The notes under the pieces are model-generated. The model saw nothing but the letters and a program-made list of their open reading frames with translations, was not told the origin of the DNA and made no database searches. Of a stretch of 64,000 nt of DNA, positions 50,101 through 63,140 are shown piece after piece (the stretch's first letter is position 1; the number at the start of each line of letters is the position of its first letter). This DNA comes from Mycteria americana (Eukaryota > Chordata > Aves > Ciconiiformes > Ciconiidae). The DNA is taken from NCBI RefSeq assembly GCF_035582795.1, contig NC_134368.1, positions 13,932,001 through 13,996,000 on the forward strand, written 5' to 3'. A program made the translations under genes and the position numbers.

Positions 50101-53100
50101 TCTCACCATGTATTTGCAACCCAGCAGTGTTGATTCACTGACTTGGAAACACTCACCTGCACTTCACCAGACAGAAACCAGCATGAACTGGGAATCATGA
50201 TGATTAACCAACAGATTGGTTTTTTGCCTCTTCCAAATGTATAGTACCTTGAGGTTACTCTTTTCTAGATTATTTATAGTTTTCCAAAATCTTTAGGAAC
50301 TTTTCCTCTCAAGATGTCTACTCCTTCAGGTTTGAACTCACCGGGCTGTTTCAACCAAGGGACAGGCAAGATTATGTAAACAATTACTTTGGGAAGTCAA
50401 GACAAAAGTTAACAATGCTTACTTGCTGGAATATACAGAGATTAGGAAACGTTCTTGAGATGTCCAGTTTTATTAACTCCAAGCTTGCTTCTCTGTCAGC
50501 TGCAGAAAATCCAGCGTCTACAAAAGCCAAAGTTACTGCATTTATTACATGGATCAGTGTACACTCTTCCCCCCCCCAAGTAAGGGTTAGCTTTTGCACA
50601 GTTCATTTATTTTGATGCGAATGCTAGGGAATATGGGTACAGACGGGACAATTCTCTGAATTCAGCACACAGGCTAAGAAGCAAGTATGTCCTGACTCAA
50701 AGCAACCCTACAGCGCACATTGACACTCAATATGTTTCGAAGTGATGGGAGGAAAGATGCAGGACAAAGCAGGCCAGGCACTTTACTGGTCTCCGCTGAC
50801 AAATTGTTAGACAGACACAAGCCTGCTAACCTTTGAGCCCTCGGCCTAAGTAAGGCTTCCCAGTGGCTCCTGAAATAGCTGCCTCTGTGGAAATGTTGTG
50901 GTGGGAGGGAGAAGTCCTAAAGCAGAAGCATTTGATGGATGCCACCTATCTCTACTACTGTTAGCTCTCCTTCCAAAATCATGTTTGCTTACTCTTTGTA
51001 TGTGTTGTTAAAGATCATGGACACTGCAATACACTCTCCATAACTGAAACAGATCTCATACAAAGTAGATTTCTAAAGTATTAGTTTTCTTTCTGATATT
51101 AAAAACTTTTATTTGTATGTTGTCTATTCTGGTAAGTATAGTTGGGAATTACCTACTGCTACTTATTGAGCAATCAAAAACCAAGAGTTGTCACTAGCCA
51201 ATCACATGAGCATATACAGTCCCGAAAATAAAGTTCAAGAGGAAGCTGGAAACGTGCTAGATGTCATCTTATTTAAGATGCAGACAATCTTAAGAAAACA
51301 AAGTAGGGGATTTCCAATCAAAAATATTTTTCTGTTGATAAATACCGGTATGTATGTTGTCCTTTTTCTGCTCAGCATAATCACTTGCCAAAGGCAATTT
51401 CAGGCATCTGCATGTAGTTTTATACTCTCTCAAAAACAGACAACTCTTCCAATCAATTAGTAAATCTCAAACCACTTCATCTGCAAAAATACATTGCTGC
51501 TCTCTGAAACACACCCAAGAGATGGGCTCCAAGCTGCAATAGGGTACTAAAATGCAATTTTCTGCTATAATTTGAGTTTCAGTTCCAAAACTAGACACAG
51601 AAAAGTATTTTAGTGTTGCAATTCAAATTATAATCCCCAAACTTTCCTAGTTTTCCTTCAAATTAGCATCAAATAAGAACTATACCTAGGGATAGTTTAT
51701 AAAAAAAAAAAATGAACAAGTGTGTTTCATAAGAGACTAGAGTTTCATTGAGAAGAAAGATTACAGCTGTTTCTTGCTTCCACAAAAAGAAGCTTTCTTT
51801 TTACCAGAGACATCTTTATAGCTGAAATTTTTTGTTTAAAATCTGTGATTTCATTTTAAGCAACAATTTTACAAAATCTCTTGTTTTGTAACACAGCATA
51901 AATCCTTCATGAAAGGCATACCTTCGCATTCTATTTCAGCCCCTCCTGTGCTAAGTGATCGCCATTTCTCTTTGGCACGAGCCAAGCAAATATCATACAG
52001 TTCTGGAAAAAGAAAAACAGAGAAAACCAAGTCCACTATTTGTATATGCTCAAGTCCACTGTCAGGGACTGACTACCTACCATAACGAGCAATGCTGCCC
52101 CAGTCATTACAAGTAACAGTATCTCTAACACAGCAGTTGAATTTCTAAGTAGGTTATGGTTCTGAAAGACTTGTACCACTGACCTATAACTTAAGTGAAA
52201 AGGAAAGGCAATCTAGGCACAAGTTGCATTTTATGTTCAAGCATTTACTTTTCTTGCAGAGGACTGGTGTTCAAAATAACAGTCGGAATGGTTAATTGGG
52301 ATAAGTCTAGAAAATTCAATGCAAGAACTACACCCAGGGTAACTAAGCCAAGCACAGAAAAGCAGCACAGTACAGCAGGAGTACAGGCAGTCTACCACAT
52401 TTCCATGTTGGAATTAGTTACATACGTTAGTCTTTCAGAGCTGTGTTTTTCTGCACCCCGAAGTAGCACACTATTTCTATTTTCACAAACACACACACAA
52501 AAGTACAATTTTCCCCAGGGGTCTTTTAATCTCTCACAAACCTAATGTCTTGCTCTGAATCAAAAGAAGCATGCTGTATGCATCCTCACAAGCATTACAA
52601 TATTAACAACAATTCTAAGTTTCAAAAAGAAAAAAAAAAGCTTGAGTCATTAATTCTGACCATCTTCATCTAACATCAAAGCCAGACACAGTGACAGCAA
52701 TAATCAGAAACAATTCACAGCAGCAGTGCTAGAGCAGTTACAAGTTTAAAAGACACTGACCTGTTTTGTTCAAAAATACAAAACACCACAAAAAAGCATA
52801 AGTAGATAACATCTCCTCACACCCACACCTCAGGTTCTGATACACCATAACAAATACATGGCTGTCCCCTTACTATTTCTCTTTGTAAGACAATGTAGAC
52901 AAAACAACCATCTCACCGTGAGTGATGTTTAACTCGTTGCCAATTGCCAAGCTCCAGACTTTGCCTCTCACACTCGGTGGGATGCCCTGCCACCATAGCT
53001 CTCGAACTTTACGGGAACAACACCTGTTTAAAATAAAACAGATTATTTGAAGAACTATTTCATTGCCAGCTGAATTGTGAATGTGTCCTCCTACCACTGC

Positions 53101-56100
53101 TGAAGGGATCCAAACCAAAGTGAACATCAACAGGCCAAGAAGTAAAACGTGGTTTGCACATACCCATTCTTTAGCACTATTTTGCTTTGAACTGTAAAGG
53201 AAAGCTTACTTCCTTCCAAGTTAATAGCTTATTTTCACAAAAGCACTGCAATCACAATATCCGTAATCTGCAACCACACTTGACCAGCAAGAATCACAGG
53301 GGACAAAAAAACCCAAACGAAAATTCAATCCGTACCTATGCCACTGCCTATGCTAAAGACTGGACAGACTTAAATCTCCATGTAAAATCTAATACAGAAA
53401 CAAGTTATGGAAGTCCACCCGCTCCCCTCTGCCATCACCCTGCTGTGCAAATGAGACATGCAGTTTCCCACGCAGCTTTGCCCCTCTAACCCTCCAGAAA
53501 AATGCATGAAGATGTAACAAGTAACAACTTTTAGGTGGCAGCACGAAAGACATTTTAACAGAACACATTGCTTTGAAATGGCTGCAGCTGATGTTCATCA
53601 ATCTGAGAGCCCAGAAGGAAGAACAGAATAACACCTAAGCACCAATGAAAGTTTGTGGTAGTGACAAAAACCACAGTAATCCATTTATCTAAAAGCAGAT
53701 TCTGAACTAAAATGTAAAATAGTGAATTTCTATTCACTAGTGTAAAATAGGGGAACTTCTGGATTTATAAACCAATATAGGAAAAGGTGTTCTTATTTTA
53801 ACAGCAGCCATAACAGATGCATTTTGAAATACTAAAAACAGACATGTAAATCTGCAATTTACTTATACTTAATTTATTACTTCAGTTCTCCAGAAATGCA
53901 TTTTCCAACAAATTCCATCCATATTTTTAACATATATGCTCAGGACAACTGAATTCCATGATTAAGCAAATGGCAATTGTGAGTGCTGCGGAGGTTGGTT
54001 TTTGTTGTGGTGGTGGTTATATTCATGTGGGGGCTGGTTTTTTAAGATGACTAGCAAAATCCATGAAAAACCAGACAGTGAAGGTAGCTTACCAATTGTC
54101 TGTGCTGTGTCTTTGTAGCAAATCTTTTAGCACTTAATATTTTTTTAAAATAACTTTTTCCCTACTTCTCTTTTCCATCACTTGATTATCCCAGCAGGTG
54201 TACCACTCTGTAATTACAGAGGCTTCATAATACCATACATGTACTTCAATCTACATCTGATATTATAACATCAACGGCTCAAGTAGTCAAGGAAAGATCA
54301 TTTCTGATAAATGCATGGTGTTCAAGCATTATGCTTTCTGCTTTTCCATTCTCTAACACAGATCACTTCTCAGTGTTTCACAGTTTCTGAATATCCTGAA
54401 CTCCAATTAAAGACAAATAATAAGAACTGCATCACTTCCAGCCACCTTGTAGAAATAATGAAACATATGTTGCTCATTTTATTTGTAGCTGTCCCAAAAG
54501 CGACTTTCAAACAAAAGCTTTCAAGACCATTTAAAATTATACTTGCTAACTTTGTAACTTCTCTTCAGGATACAGACTCAGCAATTTTAATTAAAAGTCA
54601 GTATAACATACTGTCTTACATAGTTTCCCAGTTGGGCAAGATTTCATTGTTCCAAGTTAAAACAGCACTGCCGATGCTGTCTTCCAGTTTACAGCGTTCT
54701 TCCAGTTGTTTCTTTCTCTTCTGGGCTTCTTTAAGCTCTGCAGAAAAGCAATTTCCTTTTTAAGTTAAAACCAGAAACCAAATATTCAGTGTCAGCTATT
54801 AATGGCTCTATAGCCATGTAAAAACACACTATATTCACCTAAACGTACAGTGGACTGTTGAAATTCTAAAAATTTCCAAGACATACAGCAAGCTAAGCAG
54901 CGATGCCAAATGTGAACGAAGAAAAAAATGGAACTATGCATAAGGCTCATTTTCGATGGATGGGACAAAGGGAGTTGGATAATACATGGCTCCTTCGACC
55001 CTTCACATCTAACCACATTAGTAACTTTGAATTAGCACCTCTGACAGCCAACAGCCCCACATAGTAGTTCAGATCAGAGTATTTCCCAATAAAGCCCCAC
55101 CCCTTTTTTATGGCAGACTCAAAAATACAGGCTAAGATAATACAAATTTTGTATTTTGTTTCCACTCTTATGCGTTGGTCTTTGTAAATTATGATGTAGA
55201 TATACTGTTAGGAAATCACAAGTGCCACACTTCTGATGCTATTTAGTGTATGGTTAATCTAAGAGTCGTGCATCACAAAGATACAGAAATAGATATATAT
55301 ATACACACACACACTGGAACCCTTTCAGTTCATTAAAAAGAAAACATTGTTCATGTTTAGTTTAAATAAATTTTACATTTTTGCATTATCACTCAGTATT
55401 TCTTCTTGCATCATCAACTACTATTTTTTCCACAGGCAAATTTGTTAGACATGCAATTTAACAAATGTAGGCAGACACTCTTCATAGCAACACAGTGGAA
55501 ATACAGGACCTGTGCGTGCACACACACACTGTCTACAACATAGGAAAGTGCTGACCTGGCAAGGAAAACTAAGTGAAGAACAACAGTACCATGACCAAGG
55601 TCTTTGGAATGAACACACACAGCCTGATGGGTCCATTTTAAAGCCCAACAGAAGCTGTGCCTGAGCAGAACCATACCAACTGCCTCCTAGTATTTTCAGC
55701 TTTGATACGAGCTCTTTGTAAGCCTGCCTAAATGCAGGCTTTGAATTTTTCCCTAAACAAAAGAGGGTGTTTATGCTCTTTGATTTCCTGACCTCTACAC
55801 GATACATCACTCTCCAAAGTTGTTCATCTGGGGTGGCTTTTGGGAAAATGGGTTTGTCAGGGTATTTATCTGGACAGAATGACATACTCCAGTCCAGTGA
55901 AGACAGCAGAAGGACCTGACCCATTGCCTAACCTGAGCATCATCCCATTTCTCCCAAACCATCTATCCTACATGCGAAGAAAGAGCAGAGAAACTTCTTT
56001 GGACTACTAGGCATTAAGTGGATATGCTAACATGGGAGTCACATGAAGTTAGAACTTCACTGGTAGGTGTATGATGTTCAAAATCACAAGAGGATACTTT

Positions 56101-59100
56101 TTCTAACATGTCAACTGCAGAAAGCAAGCAAGTCCTGTGTTCGTATCACCTTCCCACTGTTTCATATGGCTCAGGGGTCTGGCCAGATGGAAAAAAAATA
56201 TTTCCAGCAGTTCTCACTGGACACAAAACTTCCACAAGTCCAAATTTCTTATTATTGCAATGCTTGTTTTTATTAGAAAACCCAGACAGTCAAAAATATC
56301 AGCAGAAGGAAACCACAAGTGTCAGCTCTACCTGATGTGCACGGTACAGTGTTGCTGAGACACTTCTGTGAACAATGTCAGACAAGAAATTATGAGCAAA
56401 ACCTTGGGAAAGCTGTAAACTTTAAGTGGGAGACATTATCAAATGAATATAACTACGTACATTTTCCTATGTGTAAAATTATGTATTTATGTACCACAGC
56501 CTCAACAGGTTGTTCCCAACATGAAACTATCAAATATCCTGCAGTTATCTAAATAAGTCTAGTCTTCACTAATTTGACTGATAATCTACTTCAGTATGTT
56601 AGGAAGTTTTTTAAACCCACAAACAGGTGCCACTCAATTATTTAAGAGTTACAAACTAAAAAATTATTTCCTGCTGGATTCTAGGATTGTTTTCTTTTCC
56701 AGCTTGGCATGGGGCTTTTTACTGAAACTACCGTTGGCCCTCTCCCTTCTCTGGATTGATTCTTCTTTGACGGGAGATACGGATCTCTCTGTTACAGAGC
56801 AACAGACTGACACAAGTGCATTTCAGGTTTAGAAATACCCCTTAACTTTACTTCTCTCCTCTGAAGACAAGAAATTCCATTACCTCTTTTTTTTGCTTGA
56901 ACCACCATTTCTTCGTACTGTTGTCTGTGTTTCTGAGCTTCTTCTGCTGGTTTTGCAGGGAGGTTCCTTGAATTTAAATAATAATAATAATAATAATCAG
57001 CATTTAAATTTGGCAAGCCTGTCTAAAGAAAATTCTAGACACTTCTAAAAGAAAAGCATATACTGCTTCTTGTCAAAATATTTGATCAAAGAGTAGAGCA
57101 ACAGATCCTTGAAAGAATTTTTTTTTTGCCAGAGTCAGCAGAAGAGAAGGAAAGAACACTGACCAGCTACGACTACTTTTATACACAAAATTTGCTGAGT
57201 AATTTCCTTATGTTCGGTAATTTCAGCAGTTTTATTATTAAACCAAGTGAACCCACAGGCCGATCTTCATAAATAAAGGGAATATACTGGTACACCAAGC
57301 TGGTAGTTTTGATTTAAACTGATCTCTACAGATAAGATACAAGACCATACTCTCTCTTACTGTGCACCTCATTTAAGAGTTACATCCACAATTTTCTTTA
57401 CCCATGCAGTAACGACTCCCTACATCAGCTTCGTTTTCCCCTCTGCCCTCTGAGACCCCATTTCTATTTTAAAGGCTTAACTCTTCCCCCTCACTTCTAC
57501 AGCAACAAGTGGCACTGGAGTCATCCTCTGTATTCTCTGTTTATCAATATCAACATAGCCATTTTGATTTGTGATTAAAGCCTGAACTGGTAACATCTCT
57601 GCCATACAAATAGACATGCTCGTATGTGAAACCACATTAACTTTAAGCTAATCATATTTGTAATTAACATAACCACTATGCATCTCATACAACTACACGA
57701 TCACCAAACCATCAGAACAGGAAATGACTAAGTATTTTGTTCTTCTGTATTGTAGAACACTGTATTGTATTCCTAGGACAGTTTGTATCTTTGGTTAATA
57801 AAAAAAGATATGCAAAAATTCACTTTCACATTCCTGTAAGGTGGCACACATAAGGCAGCTGCTAGCCATCAACAGCCACCATTAATAGTAGTATGCTTTA
57901 CTATTTACATAATCATATTACCTGCGATGTATGCATAGCCATGTGATACATGCCTATGAATATTTTTTTAAATCAAGATTGTTACAAGAACAAGAAAAGT
58001 GGATTTTCACATTAGTGTCATTGTTAACCACAGAGAACAATCTACTCTTTTCCAGTTTCATTTATGTAAATTGACCAGCATCTTTTAAAATCCAAGTCTT
58101 TAGAAATGGAGTAAGTTAGAGAAAGTTTGGAAAGGAAAACCAGATGAAACAATGCAAGTTCTGCTATCTTAAATTCCACCACTTAAATTACTTGTCCTAT
58201 CTCTTAACAACATCACCATACATGTGAGATGATGCTTAGCATCTATTAAGATTTTTCCAGTTAAACCTAGAGGGACTATGGAATATTTATTGATGTTTCC
58301 TAGAAAGTTTTACCTAAACCCTACAAGTGAGTGCAAAATCAAGAGCAGCCATTTCGGAAAAAATCTCACTGCATTTTTCTTCCAGAAGTCTTAAATCTTT
58401 TTGTCATAGGAAATAAAAAAGAAATTACTTAAAGCCTAACAGGTAAAAAAAATTAGTATGCCAACTGTAAATAAACAATTAAAAAAGATCCTTTAGAAAG
58501 ATTCATCAGAGGACAGCACAGCTGTCCAGAGCCGTTTTCCCTACTAGACAAAAGAAAAGATGATTCAATTGTCTAGAATCTTAAAAATACCTTTTCTGCT
58601 AGGAGTTCCTCAGTCTATCAACAGTAGGAAAGAAAGCAAAATCTAAATGTTATCCTGTAATGTATCACTAATTCAATCTATCTGAACACTGTACTTCTCA
58701 GATTATCTCACATGAGGAATGATTTTTAACAGACAGGTTTTAAATACAACAAATAAGCTAGTATGTATTGTTTCCGGCTGTACACAATAAAACTGCTGTA
58801 ACAAATAATTACTCTTATATTGTTCTAGATGTCCCAAGAAGTCTTGTCACATAGTCTACCAGTCGAGCTAAAAAGTGTCTTAAATGACCCTACAACTAGA
58901 CGACTTTGATATGAGCATTCTTCATACAGATTTGTTGATGAAAACACAGACCTATGTTATGCCAGTTCTTTACACCAATGCACAGCTATATGAAAAATGC
59001 AGACGCCATGACTGTAAAGCTGGGTACCATTCATAAAGTGACTAAGCACGACTGAATTTGTGAAATTCAGGAGCAAACCATGGTAGAGCAGCTGCCTGTA

Positions 59101-59759
59101 AATCATTACAGAGTTAGTCCACATATGCAAGAATCTCCTTGCAGTAACAGAAATATGAAACAACTTATCAAGTACTTGACAACCTTTAAAATGTGATGCT
59201 GAACCCACTGCAGAACAATCATTATATTGTTTCATTATTTATGGAGGTGTGGTCTTTCTCTGTGTAAACAGGACACTGTATCCTTGCTTCTCAGTTTCTT
59301 TAGCATATACCAGCTTCATTTTTATGCTTATGTTCTCTCAGAGAAAATAAAAATCCCTTATTCATGTTTAGAAGCTAGAATTACTCAAAACTAGAGCTCT
59401 GCTCTCCTAATTACCTCCTTTCATACAAAGCTATTGCTGTTGTTATAAAATAAGGTTACTTTTGTTTGAATACTTTTTCTCATTATCATCCCACTTTCAT
59501 ATTTGCTAGCCTGAAAAAAAAATTCTACTTTAAATTTTAAATCATCTGTTTAAGTTAGAGTAATCAAATACAAACAGTAAGAAAAGCTTTGCTAGCCTAA
59601 TTTTAAAGGGGCCCTCACTGTGGTACTTCCCAAAACTTACGCTGGTCTGTCCTCTAAAATAAGTGCTGTAGTGGAGAGTGGTTCAAAATCAAGATTCTTC
59701 CTCACATTCTGTTTAGGAGAGAGCGGTCTGTGAGCTCGTCCAGTTTTTTCTTCATATTC
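29107..59759 (-). CDS. TBC1D14: TBC1 domain family member 14, C-terminal exons (5' part outside window)
   Basis: TBC1D14 binds Rab11 and ULK1 on recycling endosomes and restrains starvation-induced autophagosome formation; it also binds TRAPPIII. Eleven coding exons, 5' to 3': 59759-59641, 56966-56884, 54737-54620, 53023-52917, 52002-51922, 50517-50423, 49382-49311, 47954-47826, 44935-44826, 33401-33143 and 29172-29107. All have GT-AG borders and matching phases, giving 412 residues plus stop. Order of parts: linker [20 protein letters not shown]; a coiled coil ([20 protein letters not shown]); then the TBC domain from [20 protein letters not shown]. The arginine finger (IKLDISR) and glutamine finger (VGYVQG) are both intact. 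The end is [15 protein letters not shown]. The first exon starts in phase 0, so upstream exons (about 280 residues in human) lie beyond 64,000. The introns hold CR1s and microsatellites but no other gene I recognise. Confidence 0.97.
32486..32502 (+). repeat. Poly(A) run
   Basis: Seventeen A in a row inside the TBC1D14 intron between the last two exons. No retrocopy body was recognised on the 5' side, so it is listed as a simple repeat. Confidence 0.8.
34571..34603. repeat. (AC)n(TA)n microsatellite
   Basis: A short alternating run, tatacacacacac followed by (TA)n up to agtatag, in the large TBC1D14 intron. The TA part is self-complementary. Confidence 0.85.
34986..35026. repeat. (CATA/TATG)n palindrome
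   Basis: The 12-mer ttcatgtatgta at 34,986-34,997 is exactly complementary to tacatacatgaa at 35,015-35,026. The 17-base loop itself contains acatgtatgtacat. It is a tetranucleotide repeat that turns back on itself. Confidence 0.8.
38669..38752. repeat. Compound TATACA/CA/TA microsatellite
   Basis: About 80 bases of alternating purine-pyrimidine sequence built from tatacata, cacacaca and tatatat units, intronic in TBC1D14. Imperfect and composite, so probably old. Confidence 0.85.
39940..40653 (+). mobile_element. Older CR1 LINE, 5' piece (plus strand)
   Basis: The plus-strand translation gives CR1 ORF2 linker and early reverse-transcriptase words in order: [20 protein letters not shown], then [10 protein letters not shown], then DPGNY and VSL near 40,590. 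The copy is diverged, with several in-frame stops and frame changes. It breaks off at 40,653, where the minus-strand CR1 begins with its 3' end. Its 3' part resumes at about 43,130. The 5' truncation in the linker before the RT domain is typical of CR1. Confidence 0.85.
40654..43130 (-). mobile_element. Young CR1 LINE, nearly open ORF2 (minus strand)
   Basis: A non-LTR retrotransposon of the avian CR1 family, 5'-truncated inside the endonuclease domain. The 3' end at 40,654 shows two perfect ATTCTGTG octamers, the CR1 tail. ORF2 reads from [20 protein letters not shown] (endonuclease, with GQSDHEM) through the reverse transcriptase: [50 protein letters not shown], and the catalytic [10 protein letters not shown] near 41,525. 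In this frame I see one nonsense codon, TGA at 42,663-42,665 where the family usually has Arg. There is also a frame change near 40,800, just before the usual C-terminal SPSLEVFKR. It lies in sense orientation within a TBC1D14 intron and interrupts an older CR1. Confidence 0.93.
43130..43616 (+). mobile_element. Older CR1 LINE, 3' piece (plus strand)
   Basis: Plus-strand CR1 C-terminal words ([20 protein letters not shown]) are followed by the 3'UTR-like segment (gttgcctagagagactgtgg) and the octamer tail attctatg-atcctatg ending near 43,616. The RT core expected between this piece and the one at 39,940-40,653 is absent. Either the copy lost about 400 codons, or the two pieces derive from two neighbouring plus-strand CR1 insertions. 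Confidence 0.88.
47635..47698 (+). repeat. G/T-rich tract with G-runs
   Basis: About 64 bases of G and T, antisense to TBC1D14. They include G-runs at 47,635-47,638, 47,640-47,642, 47,652-47,654 and 47,664-47,668, separated by 1, 9 and 9 bases, then a T12 run. This could in principle fold as a loose G-quadruplex, but the loops are long. Confidence 0.5.
55292..55315. repeat. (AT)n(AC)n microsatellite
   Basis: A short dinucleotide run, agatatatatatac followed by acacacacac, in a TBC1D14 intron. Confidence 0.85.
56977..56997. repeat. (AAT)7 microsatellite at a TBC1D14 splice acceptor
   Basis: Seven perfect AAT units on the plus strand read as (ATT)7 on the transcribed strand and end 11 bases before the exon that starts at 56,966. 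They supply nearly all the pyrimidines upstream of the acceptor TTCAAG|G. Confidence 0.95.
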
Positions 59760-60374
59760 CTAGACAAGCAAAAGACAGGGCAAGTTAAAAGAGTGGAGAA
59801 CACCAAGATGATGCAGATGAGAATTTAAACAGGGTCTACAAAAGTCTTCAAGATAATGCTTTCGCATCTCTGCCCAACTGCAGTCCCTTTAAAGCTTTCC
59901 AACTAGAGCAACCTCAGAATTGAAAACAATGTTAAAATTTATGTTCAGGAGTGAGTTTTGATGTTTCTTCCATTTCTTCTATTTGTAGAAACATCTTAAG
60001 TTCCTCTGACTGGCAGCCTGCTTTTACAAAGTACTGCTAAGAATGGACTTATAAACAGCAGATACTATCTGAGGTATAAAATAAGACCTATTTAAAATAT
60101 TCTTGTTTTGATTTATGTGGTTTTCAAACTGAAGCCAAAAATGACCACAAGCTCCTTGTCCTAATTAAATCTCATCGTGAGATTTCTCCTACCTAAGCTA
60201 TTTTCAGATGCAACAGTTCAACGATGGCAAGAAAAAAAGATTAAAATCATGGTTGGACAGAAAGCCCACACTTGTTATGACACCTTGAAGTACAACAATC
60301 CTAAATCATAGCAAAGCATACGTATTCACTTGTGTTTGTAATGTAGGCACTGAAACACCAGAGCAAAACTAGCA

Positions 60375-60765
60375 AAGGCGACAGGGTCTGGAGCAAGTGA
60401 CACACGAAGAGAGGCTGAGAGAACTGGGCTTGTTCAGCCTTCAGAGGAGAAGGCTTCGTAGGGAGCTTTGGTAGACAGCAATAACAGGATGGTGAAGGCT
60501 GAGTACGTGTCTCTGAGGCACTTGCATAGAGAACATGAAGACAACAGGCACAAACTGCTACAAGGGGAATTCGGGGGGTGGCGGGGAATCACTAGGAACG
60601 TAGTCAAACACTGGGACAAGTTCCTGAGATGTGGTGGAACCTCCCACCTTGAAGGCATTCAAAGCTCAGGTGGATGAGCTCTGGGAACCTGGTCTAAGCA
60701 GACTGCTCTGAGAGGGGAGTTAGGTCCTCAGAGGTCCTTCCACCCTTAATTACTGTATCACTATG
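60375..60765 (+). mobile_element. Old CR1 LINE 3' fragment (plus strand)
   Basis: Plus-strand translation gives a CR1 C-terminal signature, [19 protein letters not shown]-like, in diverged form. It is followed by a 3'UTR-like segment (catgaagacaacaggcac) and an end near 60,765 with degraded octamers (ctgtatcactatgat). Many substitutions, and 5'-truncated. Confidence 0.75.
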
Positions 60766-61093
60766 ATCCACATTAGAGGACTTGGCATTACATGCTATTT
60801 TTATTTTTCCTAACAAACACTGTTTTGGAAGAAAATGTACCGAAACCATGACCTAATGGGATGAAACAACCTTTATACAACTCCCATTTACTCAAAAGCT
60901 TGAAATACTATAGCAAATATTAAGTATTCAAAGTATGAGTGATATACAAACAACAAACACGGTCAAACAGTCCTACAGAAAAACCAAATCTGTATTACAG
61001 ATACTTTCACATTCAACTTCATAATGAATTTTGCCACTTCCAAAAACCATCTGCTTTCATGTGTAGCTTGTTTATACCATTTCTATTAAAATT

Positions 61094-61113
61094 AAAAAAA
61101 AAAAAAAAAAAAA
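61094..61113 (+). repeat. Poly(A) run
   Basis: Twenty A in a row in the TBC1D14 5' intron, with no recognisable retrocopy upstream. Confidence 0.8.
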
Positions 61114-62813
61114 GGAAACTATACTGTGAAAACTAACCATTACAAATGACCACTATGAACAGTGTTCCAGCCATGGACTTTTTCCTGTTAGCACAAACAG
61201 CTCCTCAAATGGTACTGATTTCAGATTCTCTCAACCTAACCTGTCAATAATGTCAAAACTTCCTTGGGCAATAGATCCAACCTTTCCAACACAATCAGAA
61301 CAGCCTGGATCATTCAGAAACTAAAACCTACCAGTTTAGATCCCCACCACTTCCAGAAAGGCCTTCTCCTCCAACACTAACTTAAAAAAAAGAATGGATG
61401 AAAACCAAACATGAATACAGAGCAACACGGCTGTGGTTTTCTACTCTGTGTCGTACAATTCAATTCCAGTTCAAGCTAGTTCTGTGGGACTCACGGGTGC
61501 AGGTCTGTGAAGCTCTCAGGACAGAGAAAAACTCTCTTTTTCCTTGTTTGTTAGCTGGGCACTGTCTCAACAATCAATCCTATGATGCCTGCATTGCTGT
61601 GACGGGAAACATTGTCATGAATTTGGAATGTCTGGCTCATTAATACCAGTTAATACTGCTATGCATGACATCAGTTTGCAAACAAGGAAAAGAACCAAGA
61701 AAAACGTATTTCAACTACTGAATAGTACTTAGCTTTGTTTAGTAAAGGGATAGTGCTGATGCTGACAAAGCTGTTCGCTAAAAAAAACCTCCGGTGAGAA
61801 AATAAGTAAAGAAATATAGTAAAAAAGGTACTGTGATCGACACATATGCACAGAGCTACAACGTTATTCTTGCATTAATAACTCCTTGCAAGCAGCTGAT
61901 AGTGACCAGTGTGTGAGTGCACGATCATAACGTGCTTCAGCTGCACCATTCCCTGGGGAGTATATCCACCATGCTGACATGAACGAAGCAAAGAGGTATT
62001 CTTTCTCCCAGTTTCTACTAGGAGACTGATTTTTTTTTTATTAGCTATTTTTCACAAATTAACATAGTCAAATATTAACCTCTATTACTGCTTCCACAGA
62101 CAAGGTGAACCTTGTCCCTAAATCTAATGTTTTTACTCCTTTGAGACACTACTAGTGAAAGAAAAACCATCCAGCATCCACAAGAAACTGCTAATATGCA
62201 GAAATCATCATATATTGATCTCCCTAAAGCATCACAGAACTTGACATTAAAACACATGCACCCAATGCTTATTACAGTAGAGGTTCCAGAAAAACTGCTT
62301 AATTTTGGCTTAAAAAAAATATTTTCAGGGTCTTCTTTCACCAAAAGCCAACTGCAGAGCAAAATTGCTTTTGGAAGGTGAGAAAAACTGTAAACACTGG
62401 GATGCAATAGGGATTTTATTTCGTATAGAAGAAATAATTTGGAAATCTCATTCAGTTAAGCACAACGTTTTCCACACTAGCACTACGCATATAATTCTTC
62501 CAAGAATTTCTTGGTTAAGGAATGTTTTATTTTGGAATATGGGTGGCTAGTTATAGTACTGGCATATTAGTACAGTTATTCAAACCTCTTAAAGAGCAAA
62601 AGCCCACCCTGCATTTCAGCAAGTATTCATTGACATGCTTTAGTCAGCACTACCCTACAGTAAAGAAGCCAGACCAGCACAAAAATGGGAGTGGCACATT
62701 TTATCAGATTACGAGTCCTTTGTAGTAATTTCATCCTTTTCAGTGGTAGCCAAAAAAGAATAAAAATGTCTGTTGGTACAGTTGTTATTTACAAGACTTT
62801 TTTAATTAGGGAA

Positions 62814-62887
62814 AACTAAAAAAAAAAACAAAAAACCCCCCACTCCACCCCAAAAAAATCCCAACAAAAGAAAAACAAAAAAACAAA
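62814..62887 (+). repeat. A/C-rich low-complexity tract
   Basis: A- and C-only blocks such as aaaaaccccccactccacccc; the complement, on the TBC1D14 sense strand, is G/T-rich. A similar tract lies at 63,420-63,480. Confidence 0.6.
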
Positions 62888-63115
62888 GTGCCCAAAACAC
62901 ACAGAAGACAAAAGCTCCTGAAAATGATCTTTTATTCCAGTAAGAAGAGAATGCAATTTTGAACAGAGCACAATGTATGATACAGCAATGAAGCAGACTG
63001 AAGCCTCCACAAACTCATATTAAGAGTATCTGCTGACTGAGCAAGTAGAAGTATTTGCACATACAGGCATACTGCAATAGGCTGAACCACACAATAGCTC
63101 ATTTTAAGCTTTTTC

Positions 63116-63140
63116 TTTTTTTTTTTTTTTTTTTTTTTTT
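63116..63140 (+). repeat. Poly(T) run
   Basis: Twenty-five T in a row, which is A25 on the TBC1D14 sense strand. No transposon body was recognised beside it. Confidence 0.85.
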
